Part shown: one piece after another, positions 1 through 7,833 of the stretch
Layout of the letters: each line of letters starts with the position of its first letter
Numbering within the stretch: position 1 is the stretch's first letter
Source: an uncultured Erythrobacter sp.
GTDB taxonomy: Bacteria; Pseudomonadota; Alphaproteobacteria; Sphingomonadales; Sphingomonadaceae
Assembly: GCA_947258465.1 (NCBI GenBank)
Contig: CAMYIQ010000292.1
Location: 1-15,848 of the forward strand
Length of the DNA: 15,848 bases
Direction of reading: 5' to 3'
Translations under genes and position numbers: made by a program
The notes under the pieces: model-generated
Database searches by the model: none
What the model saw: the letters and a program-made list of their open reading frames with translations, nothing else
What the model was told of the DNA's origin: nothing

Positions 1-1
1 C

Positions 2-25
2 CAAGGCCAATGCGAAAAGGCATAG
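2..25 (+). CDS. possible 3' end of an upstream gene (tatC by synteny, unproven)
   Basis: The first 25 bases can be read in frame 2 as seven codons (QGQCEKA) followed by TAG at 23-25, only eight bases before the serS start. This would fit the tail of a gene whose body lies outside the window. In many sphingomonads tatC precedes serS, so TatC is the natural guess, but seven residues identify nothing and the frame could be open by chance. Low confidence. Confidence 0.2.
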   Translation, partial: QGQCEKA

Positions 26-33
26 GCCCGGCC

Positions 34-1314
34 ATGCACGATATCGCCTTTATCAGAGCCAATCCGACCGACTTCGATGCCGCCCTCGCCCGTCGCGGGG
101 CGGAGCCGGTGGCCGACCGCATCGTCGCGCTCGACGCCAAGAAGCGCGAGGCCGCAACCAGGGTCCAGCAGGCACAGAGCCGCCGCAACGAGGCTTCCAA
201 GGCGATCGGCCAGGCCATGGGTCAGGGCGATAAGGACAAGGCCGAAGCGCTGAAGGCCGAAGTGGCCGAGATCAAGGCAAACATGCCCGAACGGGAGGAC
301 GCCGAACGCGTTGCGGGCACCGAATTGCACGACCTGCTCGCCACCCTGCCGAACCTGCCTGCCGACGACGTGCCGCAGGGTGCGGACGAGACCGGCAATG
401 TCGAGCAGCACCAGTGGGGCACGAAGCGCGAGTTCGATTTCGAGCCCAAGGAGCATGCCGATATCGGCCCCGCCCTGGGGATGGAATTCGAAACCGGCGC
501 CAAGCTGTCGGGCGCGCGCTTCACCTTCCTGCGCGGCGACATCGCCCGCCTCCACCGCGCGCTCGCCCAGTTCATGCTCGACAAGCAGACGCGCGAAAAC
601 GGCTATACCGAATGCAACCCGCCCGTGCTCGTCGGCGACGATGCGATGTACGGCACCGATAAACTGCCCAAATTTGCCGAGGACAGCTTCCGCACCACCG
701 ACGATCGCTGGCTCGTCCCCACCTCTGAAGTCCCCCTCACCTATTCGGTCGCGGGCGACATCCTACCTGATCTGGTCCAGCCGATCCGCATGACCGCGCA
801 CACGCTGTGTTTCCGTTCCGAAGCCGGCTCTGCGGGCCGCGATACGCGCGGGTTCATTCGCCAGCACCAGTTCGAAAAGGTCGAGCTGGTCAGCATCTGC
901 CGCCCCGAGGATAGCGAGGCGGAACACGAGCGTATGACGAAATGCGCGGAAGGCGTGCTCGAAGCGCTGAACCTGCCCTATCGCCGCATGCTGCTATGCA
1001 CCGGCGACATGGGCTTCGGCGCGCGCAAGACCTACGATCTCGAAGTCTGGCTGCCCGGCCAGGGCGCCTGGCGCGAGATTTCGTCTTGCTCGAACACGGG
1101 CGATTTTCAGGCGCGCCGGATGAATGCGCGCTATCGCCCCGAAGGCGAGAAGAAGACGCGGTTCGTCCACACGCTCAACGGCTCGGGCCTGGCAGTCGGG
1201 CGCACGCTGGTCGCGGTCATGGAGAATTGCCAGAACGCCGACGGCAGCGTCACTGTACCCGACGTGCTCGCCCCCTATATGGGCGGCGTAACCAGACTGG
1301 AGCCGAGATCCTGA
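34..1314 (+). CDS. serS: seryl-tRNA synthetase SerS
   Basis: Charges tRNA(Ser) with serine in the cytoplasm using ATP; essential class II synthetase. The 426-residue length is normal for the family. The protein begins MHDIAFIRANP, the usual SerS opening, so the ATG at 34 is preferred over the in-frame ATG at 10, which would add eight residues and has no visible ribosome site. Residues about 28-100 are the charged, helical tRNA-binding coiled-coil arm. The class II core follows, with motif 2 near residue 260 (FRSEAGSAGRDTRG) and motif 3 near 383 (GSGLAVGRTLVAVMEN). The TGA stop shares its last A with the ATG of surE (TGATG), so translation of the two is probably coupled. Confidence 0.97.
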   Translation: MHDIAFIRANPTDFDAALARRGAEPVADRIVALDAKKREAATRVQQAQSRRNEASKAIGQAMGQGDKDKAEALKAEVAEIKANMPEREDAERVAGTELHDLLATLPNLPADDVPQGADETGNVEQHQWGTKREFDFEPKEHADIGPALGMEFETGAKLSGARFTFLRGDIARLHRALAQFMLDKQTRENGYTECNPPVLVGDDAMYGTDKLPKFAEDSFRTTDDRWLVPTSEVPLTYSVAGDILPDLVQPIRMTAHTLCFRSEAGSAGRDTRGFIRQHQFEKVELVSICRPEDSEAEHERMTKCAEGVLEALNLPYRRMLLCTGDMGFGARKTYDLEVWLPGQGAWREISSCSNTGDFQARRMNARYRPEGEKKTRFVHTLNGSGLAVGRTLVAVMENCQNADGSVTVPDVLAPYMGGVTRLEPRS

Positions 1315-2078
1315 TGCGTATCCTGCTGACCAATGACGATGGCATACACGCACCGGGCCTCGAAGTGCTCGAAGCGATTGCGCGCCAGTTTTCCGACGAT
1401 ATCTGGATCTGCGCGCCGGACGAGGAGCAGTCGGGCATGGGCCATGCGCTCACGCTGACCCGCCCTGTCCGCCTGCGCAAGCACGGCGCACGCCGCTTTT
1501 CGGTCACCGGAACGCCGACCGACGCGGTCACCATGGGCCTGCGCAAGGTGATCGAGGCCCAGCCCGATGTCATCCTGTCGGGCGTCAATCGCGGCGCGAA
1601 CCTGGCCGACGACATCACTTATTCGGGCACTGTCTCCGCGGCCATCGAAGGCGCGCTGGCTGGCGTGCGCTCGATCGCGCTGAGTCAGGTCTATGCGAAA
1701 GAGGGCATGGGCGAAAACGGCCCCTTCGGTCCGGCGATGGAATGGGGTGCGAAAGTGCTGGGACCCTTGCTGGACACGCCGCTACCCAAGCGCACGCTGG
1801 TCAATGTGAACTTTCCGCCGGTGCCCCCTTCCCAGGTGAAGGGCATTCGTGCCGTGCGGCAGGGCTTTCACGATTATTCGCGCGGCACGGTGGTCGAAGG
1901 ACGCGATCCGCGCGGGTTCCAGTATTACTGGTTCGGCCTCGAAGCGATCGAGCATACGCTCGATCATGGCACCGACCTCGAGGCGATCGACGAAGGATAT
2001 ATTTCGGTAACTCCGCTGCAGCTCGACCTCACTCACCACTCTTCGCTCGGCGCGCTGGCGGAACGCTACGAAGGGTGA
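1314..2078 (+). CDS. surE: 5'/3'-nucleotidase SurE
   Basis: Metal-dependent phosphatase that removes phosphate from nucleoside 5'- and 3'-monophosphates; associated with stationary-phase and stress survival. The 254-residue protein has the family metal-site signature: NDDGIHAPG at residues 7-15 (Asp8, Asp9), Ser40 in DEEQSGMGH, and Asn92 in SGVNRGANLADDITYSGT. The start is fixed by the TGATG overlap with serS and by the canonical MRILLTNDDG opening. In many proteobacteria the next gene is pcm (protein isoaspartyl methyltransferase); here it is a potassium channel gene after a 52-base gap. Confidence 0.96.
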   Translation: MRILLTNDDGIHAPGLEVLEAIARQFSDDIWICAPDEEQSGMGHALTLTRPVRLRKHGARRFSVTGTPTDAVTMGLRKVIEAQPDVILSGVNRGANLADDITYSGTVSAAIEGALAGVRSIALSQVYAKEGMGENGPFGPAMEWGAKVLGPLLDTPLPKRTLVNVNFPPVPPSQVKGIRAVRQGFHDYSRGTVVEGRDPRGFQYYWFGLEAIEHTLDHGTDLEAIDEGYISVTPLQLDLTHHSSLGALAERYEG

Positions 2079-2130
2079 ACGCACACCGCCCTATTGACCC
2101 TGCGGGCTTCCACGCCCACCAAGGCGCGCG

Positions 2131-3249
2131 ATGAGCAGCGACAAGCAGGTCGACAGGATCGCCCCTACCAATCCGCCCCGCAGCTATCGCGGGCCGCGGT
2201 TCCAGCCGCTCAGGCGCGCGGTCAAGCTTCCGGTCTGGGGCGATCTGGGTATCCGGCTCGGCCTTGCGCTGTTCCTGATTTTCATCGTCGTCATGGTCCA
2301 TTGGTGGGACCGCGAAGGGCTGGTCGACAATCTCGACGGCGAGGTCAGCTTCCTCGACGTCATTTACTTCACCATGATATCGATCACCACCACGGGCTTT
2401 GGCGATATCGCCCCGATTTCCGATCGTGCGCGGCTGGTCGAGGCCGTCATCGTGACTCCTATCCGCTTCGCCGTGTTCTTCATCTTCGTCGGCACAGCCT
2501 ACAATTTCATCATCAAGCGCAGCTGGGAGAAATGGCGCATGGCCCGCATCCAGGAACAGCTTTCCGATCACATCATCGTGCTAGGCTACGGCATCTCCGG
2601 CTCCGAGGCGGTCGGCGAGCTGATCGAGCGCGGCACCGACCCATCCTGCATCGTCGTGATCGATCCCAGCGAAGAAAGGCTTTCCGAGGCCGAAGCGCTG
2701 GGGTGCAATGTCATGGCCGCCGATGCCACGCGCGACCAGACGCTCAAGGCAGTGCGGATTGCCGAAGCGCAAAACGTCCTCGTATCGGCCGGGCGCGACG
2801 ATACCACGATACTGATAACGCTGACGGTGCGCGCACTCGCCCCCAATGTTCCGATCAGCGCGGTCGTACGCGCCGATGACAATGAATCGCTGGCGCGTCA
2901 GGCAGGTGCCGACAATGTCATCAATCCCGTGCGGTTTACCGGCCTGCTTCTGGCCGGCAGCGCCAAGGGAGAACATATCGCCGAATATCTCGCCGATCTC
3001 GCCAGCGTGACCGGCCGGGTGCAATTGGTCGAACGCGAGATTACCGAGGAAGAGTGCGGCTGCGCCATCGGCGAGCTGCGAACGGGTGGCCGAGGCTTGC
3101 GGGTGTATCGCAACGGCAGAGCGCTCGGCTTCTGGGAGGAAGAGTGCCAGAACTTGCGGCCCGGTGATGTGGTCGTGGAAATCGTACCCACCACCAATGG
3201 CGAGGCCAAGGGCGATGGCCACGCCCGCGAGGATCGCGAAGAGGCCTGA
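2131..3249 (+). CDS. two-TM potassium channel with cytosolic RCK (TrkA-N) domain
   Basis: Predicted inner-membrane K+ channel subunit, 372 aa. Order of parts: a basic cytosolic N-terminus; TM1 about 39-59 (LGIRLGLALFLIFIVVMVHWW); a pore loop with selectivity filter TTTGFGD at 86-92; TM2 about 102-127; and a Rossmann-type RCK/TrkA-N domain beginning HIIVLGYGISGSEA, with the GxGxxG dinucleotide loop at 152-157. A TrkA-C-like part (about 270-350) ends the protein. The filter is GFG rather than the commoner GYG; both occur in prokaryotic K+ channels. Ligand gating by nucleotide or ion at the RCK domain is known for the family and inferred here. The start at 2131 has only a weak upstream purine stretch. 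Its stop lies four bases from the stop of the convergent DUF1761 gene. Confidence 0.9.
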   Translation: MSSDKQVDRIAPTNPPRSYRGPRFQPLRRAVKLPVWGDLGIRLGLALFLIFIVVMVHWWDREGLVDNLDGEVSFLDVIYFTMISITTTGFGDIAPISDRARLVEAVIVTPIRFAVFFIFVGTAYNFIIKRSWEKWRMARIQEQLSDHIIVLGYGISGSEAVGELIERGTDPSCIVVIDPSEERLSEAEALGCNVMAADATRDQTLKAVRIAEAQNVLVSAGRDDTTILITLTVRALAPNVPISAVVRADDNESLARQAGADNVINPVRFTGLLLAGSAKGEHIAEYLADLASVTGRVQLVEREITEEECGCAIGELRTGGRGLRVYRNGRALGFWEEECQNLRPGDVVVEIVPTTNGEAKGDGHAREDREEA

Positions 3250-3253
3250 CAGG

Positions 3254-3652
3254 TCAGCGAAAATACAGGAAGACCCCGCCCATCGCCGCCATACCGACGA
3301 TGAAGTGACCCGCATCGATAAGGAAATGGGCCAGCGTCTTTCGTAGGTAGAGATAATTGATCCCGATCGCCGGGGTCATGATCGCGGCGCCGAAACCGAC
3401 CGCCATCATCATCACCGCGCGATCGCTGGCACCGGTGCGGACGATCAGGTGCCACAACGTCATCGCGATCACGAGTTCTGCCAGGAATGTCAGGCCGAAG
3501 ATCAGTGCCATATTTCCGCCCTGAAGCTGCTCGTCGCTTAATCCCGCTGCTTTTTGCCACGCTTTGCCGAACAGCAATCCGTACCAGAGCGCCCCTACCA
3601 AGAAGAAGGCAAGCGCGCCCAGCAGCACCGGCAACCAGTTGATCTCGTCCAT
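3254..3652 (-). CDS. DUF1761 family small membrane protein
   Basis: A 132-residue integral membrane protein of unknown function that I recognise as DUF1761-like from its opening (NWLPVLLGALAFFLVGALWYG) and the Trp/Gly-rich first helix. Four hydrophobic segments are visible, at about 6-27, 48-68, 77-97 and 109-131, with no enzymatic motif. The ATG at 3652 has a good ribosome site, GAGGGAGAG, four bases upstream on the minus strand. The gene diverges from rimO across 77 bases, which must hold both promoters, and converges on the channel gene with a four-base gap, so terminators would have to lie inside coding sequence. Confidence 0.85.
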   Translation of the reverse strand: MDEINWLPVLLGALAFFLVGALWYGLLFGKAWQKAAGLSDEQLQGGNMALIFGLTFLAELVIAMTLWHLIVRTGASDRAVMMMAVGFGAAIMTPAIGINYLYLRKTLAHFLIDAGHFIVGMAAMGGVFLYFR

Positions 3653-3729
3653 CGAACTCTCCCTCGCAAATTCGCGATGCGCTCGAAGCTAGCGTAAAGT
3701 GTCGCACAGGTGTAGGGGCGCGGCCAATC

Positions 3730-5103
3730 ATGACTACGCAGACTTCCCCGATCCCCGACCAGAAGAAGGTCGGTATGGTTTCCCTCGGCTGTCCCAAGGC
3801 ATTGGTCGACAGCGAACGGATTCTCACGCGCCTGCGCGCCGATGGCTATACCATGAGCCCCGATTACGCTGGCGCCGACGTGGTGCTGGTCAATACCTGC
3901 GGTTTCCTCGATTCCGCGAAGGAAGAGAGCTTACAGGCGATCGGCGAGGCGATTTCCGAGAATGGTCGGGTAATCGTCACGGGCTGCATGGGCGAGGAAG
4001 CCGATGCCATTCGCGCGGCACATCCACAGGTGCTCGCGGTCACCGGGGCGCATCAGTATGAACAGGTGGTCGAGGCCGTGCATGAACACGCGCCGCCGAC
4101 CCAGGGGCCGTTCATCGACCTTATCCCGCAGCCGGACATTAAGCTCACCCCGCGCCATTACAGCTATTTGAAGATTTCCGAAGGCTGCAACCATTCCTGC
4201 GCCTTCTGCATCATCCCGGACCTGCGCGGGAAGCTCGCCAGCCGCCGGATCGACGCCGTTCTGCGCGAAGCGGAGAAGCTGGTCGCGGCAGGGACGAAGG
4301 AATTGCTGGTCATCAGCCAGGATACCAGCGCCTATGGGGTCGATACGCGGCATGAGACCCGCCAATGGAAAGGCCGCGACGTGCGCGCGCACATGACCGA
4401 TCTCGCGCGCGAGCTGGGCCAGCTCGACATCGGTGGGGGCAAGCCGCCATGGGTGCGGCTTCACTACGTCTACCCCTACCCGCATGTCGACGCCGTGATC
4501 CCTTTGATGGCCGAGGGGTTGCTGACGCCCTATCTCGACATTCCGTTTCAGCATGCGAGCCCCAAGGTGCTGCGCGCGATGAAACGCCCCGCAAACGAAG
4601 CCAAGGTCCTGGATCGCCTCAAGTCCTGGCGCGCGATCTGTCCGGAGATCGCCATCCGCTCCAGCTTCGTGGTCGGGTTCCCGGGCGAAACCGAAGAGGA
4701 CTTCCAATACCTGCTCGACTGGCTGGAGGAAGCGCAGCTCGACCGTGTCGGCGCGTTCCGTTTCGAACCGGTCGAAGGTGCGCGGGCGAATGCCCTGCCC
4801 GATCCCGTGCCGGAAGACATCAAGGAAGATCGCTACGCCCGGATCATGGAAGTGACCGAACGGATCAGCTCGGCGAAGCTCGCGGCCAAGGTGGGGGCTG
4901 CGATCCCGGTGATCATCGACGAGGTGGGCGAACCGGATGAAGATGGCGATGTCGGCGCCACCGGGCGCAGCCAGGCAGACGCGCCGGAGATAGATGGGGC
5001 GGTTTACCTGCGCAATGTGCCGCGCGATCTTGCGGCGGGCGATATCGTAACTGTCTCGATAGAGGACAGTGATGCGCACGACCTGTATGGAGTGGTAAAC
5101 TGA
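3730..5103 (+). CDS. rimO: ribosomal protein S12 methylthiotransferase RimO
   Basis: Radical-SAM enzyme that adds a methylthio group to a conserved aspartate of ribosomal protein S12 (Asp89 in E. coli), using two 4Fe-4S clusters. The 457-residue protein starts with the MTTase N-terminal domain, whose three cluster cysteines are Cys21 (SLGCPKALVDSE), Cys57 (NTCGF) and Cys86 (TGCMGE). The radical-SAM signature CNHSCAFC supplies Cys153, Cys157 and Cys160. A C-terminal TRAM domain (about 380-455) binds the substrate. The SLGCPKALVDSE opening distinguishes RimO from the related tRNA enzyme MiaB. No strong ribosome site precedes the ATG. It reads away from the DUF1761 gene and appears to be a single-gene unit; I see no convincing intrinsic terminator after it. 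Confidence 0.96.
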   Translation: MTTQTSPIPDQKKVGMVSLGCPKALVDSERILTRLRADGYTMSPDYAGADVVLVNTCGFLDSAKEESLQAIGEAISENGRVIVTGCMGEEADAIRAAHPQVLAVTGAHQYEQVVEAVHEHAPPTQGPFIDLIPQPDIKLTPRHYSYLKISEGCNHSCAFCIIPDLRGKLASRRIDAVLREAEKLVAAGTKELLVISQDTSAYGVDTRHETRQWKGRDVRAHMTDLARELGQLDIGGGKPPWVRLHYVYPYPHVDAVIPLMAEGLLTPYLDIPFQHASPKVLRAMKRPANEAKVLDRLKSWRAICPEIAIRSSFVVGFPGETEEDFQYLLDWLEEAQLDRVGAFRFEPVEGARANALPDPVPEDIKEDRYARIMEVTERISSAKLAAKVGAAIPVIIDEVGEPDEDGDVGATGRSQADAPEIDGAVYLRNVPRDLAAGDIVTVSIEDSDAHDLYGVVN

Positions 5104-5306
5104 CACGGCCCCACCAGGTCGGTTAACCCCGCCGGATTACCTTTCCCCCACGCGCTTATCCAATTCAATCAGAACGGAAAATCGTCCCCGGATCGTCCGC
5201 AAATCCGGCTGCGGTTCGAATTTCGTTCAGGCAAGTTCCTAAACCCGTATTAACCTTCGCAACCCCCGGTATTCTTGGGACGAGGGGTTATAGCGAGAGG
5301 ACCATC

Positions 5307-5326
5307 AAGTTTTTCTTAAACTTAAG
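5307..5326. promoter_or_regulatory. inverted repeats upstream of the CHASE2-EAL gene
   Basis: In the 242-base gap between rimO and the next gene, AAGTTT (5307-5312) and AAACTT (5318-5323) form a 6-bp inverted repeat around TTCTT. Overlapping it, CTTAA (5315-5319) and TTAAG (5322-5326) form a second palindrome with a two-base centre. The gap also holds GGTTAACC (5121-5128, a perfect palindrome) and CCGGAT/ATCCGG (5188-5193 / 5203-5208). The A+T-rich pair lies 20-39 bases before the ATG and just ahead of the AAGGGC ribosome site (5335-5340), so it could be an operator or an mRNA 5' hairpin. No regulator can be named and no good sigma-70 promoter was pinned down. Confidence 0.3.
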
Positions 5327-5345
5327 AGCGCCATAAGGGCGTTCG

Positions 5346-7712
5346 ATGGGTGAAACACGCATCTCGAAGGCGGCCGAGGCAATCGTCGGTGGCGGGCGCG
5401 CGCTGCTCAGCAGGCGGCTGTTCGAACGCCTGCGGCACCTGTTCTGGGCGGGGTTGATTACCTTTGTAACATACGCGGTTCTGCTGTTCGAACCGGTCGA
5501 TCAGTTTCTCTGGCTGATCCAGTCCCGCATCGCTGATCGGCATCCATCCGGCGATGTGGTGTTTGTCGCGTCCGACGAAGCGCTCAACGATCCCACCGCG
5601 CCGGAGCGGCGATATAAAGTGGCCGCAGCGCTCGACGAGCTCGATCGGCTCGGCGTCGGCAAGGTTTTCCTCGATGTCACTTTCGAGACGTCCGACAACC
5701 CAGCCGCCGATGCGCGGCTTGCCCGCGCAATTGCCGATCTCGGTCCCCGCATCACCTTGGTTGATCGGATCGTCGACGAGGCGGGGGGCGATAGAATCCT
5801 CCGGCGTACCTCACCCGGAATCGCGAGCCTTGGCGGTCGCGTCGTATCGGATCAGACCGATCGAAACTTTTTCGGTTTCGCATGGGAAATGCAGTATACC
5901 TATCTTTTCGATGACCGGCCCAAACCTTCGTTGGGGGCAGCGATCGGCGGGATATCGGATGCGAGGCAGGGTCGCTTCGCAATCGACTATGGCTTCAACA
6001 GCCGCGAGATTCCGGTAGTATTGCTCGGACAACTAGTCGGCGCGCAAGTTCCGAACGACTACGCCGAGATAGACGTAACCGGCAAAACCGTGGTGGTCGG
6101 TCACAGCAACTACGCTGGCGGCACACCACAACTCATACCCGGAAGCACCAACGGTCCCGCAAGTCTGATTGACATATATGCGGGGGAAACCCTGAAATCT
6201 GGCAGAACAACATATCTGCGCGGAAGCTTTGTTCTACCGTGTGTCGCGGCAATGCTCTTCCTAGCAATCGTATTAGCGCGGACTCGAAAACAGCGCTGGA
6301 CGGCATATTATAGCATCATTCTTGCTCTGCCTGTCGTTTTCATCATATCGGCGAGGGTCGGAGTACGGCTCGAACTCGCTTACGCGTTATCTCTCTTAGG
6401 GATCTATGGCGCCTTCCGCTCTCGTGTGCGTTGGAAGCGACGTGTGGAGATGGTGAATAGCGAGACTGGGCTGCCAAAACTGCGCGCTCTCGAAATCCGG
6501 CTTATACGAGATAAAATCGGAAGCGGCCATGTCGTCATAGCGAAAATTCAAAATTACGAGCGGGTTCTGAAAACGCTACGCTCGGACGATAAGGGAAGTT
6601 ATGTTCTTAAACTCGTCGACCGACTGCGTGCGGCCGACCCCGACTTGGCCATCTATAGCGATGGGCACCACCTGGGCTGGCATGTCGCAAGCGATGACAC
6701 CAATGCCGTAACCGATCACCTCGAGGGCTTGCGCGCCATCTTCGCTGCGCCCGTTCAGGTCGGCGGGTTTTCGGTGGATGTGGGGATCACGTTCGGCGTC
6801 GCCGCGGTCGATGATGACCCGACCGTTCGACTGGCCGCTGCCGTTGCCGCCGCCGAAGAAACCTCCGAAGCTCACAATCCTATCGCAGTTGCCGAAACGG
6901 GATCCCATAGCGACCTGTTGTGGGACATCTCCCTGCGGGCCCGGATCGACGAGGCGATGGAGGCGGGCGAAATCTATTGCGTCTATCAACCCAAGATCGA
7001 CCTCGCATCCAAGTCGATTGCCGGTGTCGAAGCGCTCGTCAGATGGCACGATCCCGCGCGCGGCTTCATTTCACCCCAGCACTTCATCCAGCAATGCGAA
7101 AAAGCGGGACGGATGGAGCATCTGACCCGCTACGTTCTGCAAAGCGCCTGTTCGGCGGGACAGTTGCTGCATTTCCGCGGTCGCAAGATCTCGATGGCAG
7201 TCAATATCTCGGCCACGCTTCTTGGGGACATGCGTATCACCGGTATCGTCCGCAATGTGCTGCAAGCGACCCGCTTCGATCCCGCTTACCTGACCTTGGA
7301 GATCACCGAGACCGCGCGCATTTCCGATCATTCCGTCGCAGCGAGTATCCTAGAGGAACTCAGGACCTTCGGGGTCAAGATTTCGATGGATGATTTCGGC
7401 GTCGGCGCTGCCAGCTTCGAGGCCTTTTACGAACTGCCCTTCGACGAGCTGAAAATCGACAGGCTCTTCGTTGCTAATATGGCGAAAGACCCAAAGGCGA
7501 GGGCCATCGTCTCGAGCATCGCCGCAATGGGGCGCGAGGCGCGAATCACCGTGGTGGCGGAAGGTCTGGAAAACCCGCAAGACATCGTTCTTTTCGAAAA
7601 AGCGGGCTGCCAACAGGTCCAGGGTTATGCATTTTCGCGCCCCATGTCTTTATCTGATCTGCTTGAATATCAAGACTTTACGCTATCCAGACCGGCTGCA
7701 AACATGGTTTAA
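5346..7712 (+). CDS. CHASE2 - degenerate GGDEF - EAL protein, predicted c-di-GMP phosphodiesterase
   Basis: Membrane-bound signalling protein of 788 aa. Order: TM1 about 33-49; a periplasmic CHASE2-type sensor (about 50-290); three TM helices (about 294-313, 321-341, 345-360); a GGDEF-like domain starting NSETGLPKL at 371; and an EAL domain (about 530-770). At the GGDEF active site the sequence is SDGHHLGW (438-445), so diguanylate cyclase activity is unlikely. The EAL domain looks intact: E562-A563-L564, VNIS, LEITET, D682-D683-F-G, LKID, VVAEGLE and QGYAFSRP. It should therefore hydrolyse c-di-GMP and lower its level, affecting motility and biofilm; the degenerate GGDEF may bind GTP and regulate it, as known for such pairs. 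The signal sensed is unknown. AAGGGC five bases before the ATG supports this start. The TM/early GGDEF part is less G+C-rich than the rest. Confidence 0.93.
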   Translation: MGETRISKAAEAIVGGGRALLSRRLFERLRHLFWAGLITFVTYAVLLFEPVDQFLWLIQSRIADRHPSGDVVFVASDEALNDPTAPERRYKVAAALDELDRLGVGKVFLDVTFETSDNPAADARLARAIADLGPRITLVDRIVDEAGGDRILRRTSPGIASLGGRVVSDQTDRNFFGFAWEMQYTYLFDDRPKPSLGAAIGGISDARQGRFAIDYGFNSREIPVVLLGQLVGAQVPNDYAEIDVTGKTVVVGHSNYAGGTPQLIPGSTNGPASLIDIYAGETLKSGRTTYLRGSFVLPCVAAMLFLAIVLARTRKQRWTAYYSIILALPVVFIISARVGVRLELAYALSLLGIYGAFRSRVRWKRRVEMVNSETGLPKLRALEIRLIRDKIGSGHVVIAKIQNYERVLKTLRSDDKGSYVLKLVDRLRAADPDLAIYSDGHHLGWHVASDDTNAVTDHLEGLRAIFAAPVQVGGFSVDVGITFGVAAVDDDPTVRLAAAVAAAEETSEAHNPIAVAETGSHSDLLWDISLRARIDEAMEAGEIYCVYQPKIDLASKSIAGVEALVRWHDPARGFISPQHFIQQCEKAGRMEHLTRYVLQSACSAGQLLHFRGRKISMAVNISATLLGDMRITGIVRNVLQATRFDPAYLTLEITETARISDHSVAASILEELRTFGVKISMDDFGVGAASFEAFYELPFDELKIDRLFVANMAKDPKARAIVSSIAAMGREARITVVAEGLENPQDIVLFEKAGCQQVQGYAFSRPMSLSDLLEYQDFTLSRPAANMV

Positions 7713-7714
7713 AC

Positions 7715-7746
7715 TTTACAAACGCTTATGGTTAATGGCATATAAC
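7715..7746 (+). promoter_or_regulatory. candidate sigma-70 promoter for the small peptide unit
   Basis: TTTACA (7715-7720) resembles a -35 box (TTGACA) and TATAAC (7741-7746) a -10 box (TATAAT). The spacing between these two exact hexamers is 20 bases, longer than ideal; taking GCATAT (7738-7743) as the -10 gives 17. The segment is clearly A+T-rich against its surroundings and sits directly after the preceding stop codon. Transcription would start near 7749-7753, giving an RNA of about 110 nt to the terminator at 7859. Inferred from sequence only. Confidence 0.4.
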
Positions 7747-7763
7747 TCCTGAAGTAACAGGAG
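7746..7763 (+). promoter_or_regulatory. hairpin that would cover the Shine-Dalgarno of the 12-codon ORF
   Basis: CTCCTG (7746-7751) is the exact reverse complement of CAGGAG (7758-7763), with loop AAGTAA between them. The right arm is most of the Shine-Dalgarno CAGGAGGT that lies before the ATG at 7772. In an RNA containing both arms the ribosome site would be paired. If transcription begins at about 7752, the left arm would be absent or cut and the site would be free. So read-through RNA from the upstream gene and RNA from the local promoter could differ in translation. The pairing is seen; the regulatory role is inferred. Confidence 0.4.
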
Positions 7764-7771
7764 GTACGACC

Positions 7772-7810
7772 ATGTGGAGCTTTTGGGATTGGCTTTTCCG
7801 CAACGACTAA
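7772..7810 (+). CDS. 12-residue Trp-rich small peptide (MWSFWDWLFRND)
   Basis: A tiny reading frame, ATG at 7772 to TAA at 7808-7810, encoding MWSFWDWLFRND. Its ribosome site, CAGGAGGT ending seven bases before the ATG, is the closest match to the ideal Shine-Dalgarno that I found in the window. It is followed after 23 bases by a very strong intrinsic terminator and preceded by a promoter-like sequence, so it looks like a self-contained unit. Three of 12 residues are Trp and two are Phe. Drawn as a helix, it would be aromatic with a polar C-terminal end, suggesting a peptide that sits at a membrane surface. It could also be a regulatory leader or a coding part of a small RNA. I do not recognise a family and assign no function. 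Confidence 0.5.
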   Translation: MWSFWDWLFRND

Positions 7811-7833
7811 GCGGTATCGCCACATAAAATTCG

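Noticed and set aside
10..33. Earlier serS start at ATG 10
   Set aside because: The extra eight residues are not typical of SerS, which begins MHDI, and no ribosome site is visible before 10.
942..1313. N-terminal extension of SurE back to 942
   Set aside because: It overlaps the conserved C-terminus of SerS in another frame; SurE proteins begin at MRILLTNDDG (1314).
5104..5345. CtrA box (TTAA-N7-TTAA) or EcfG promoter (GGAAC-N16/17-CGTT) upstream of the c-di-GMP gene
   Set aside because: TTAA words are present but not at seven-base spacing, and no GGAAC/CGTT pair occurs at the right distance.
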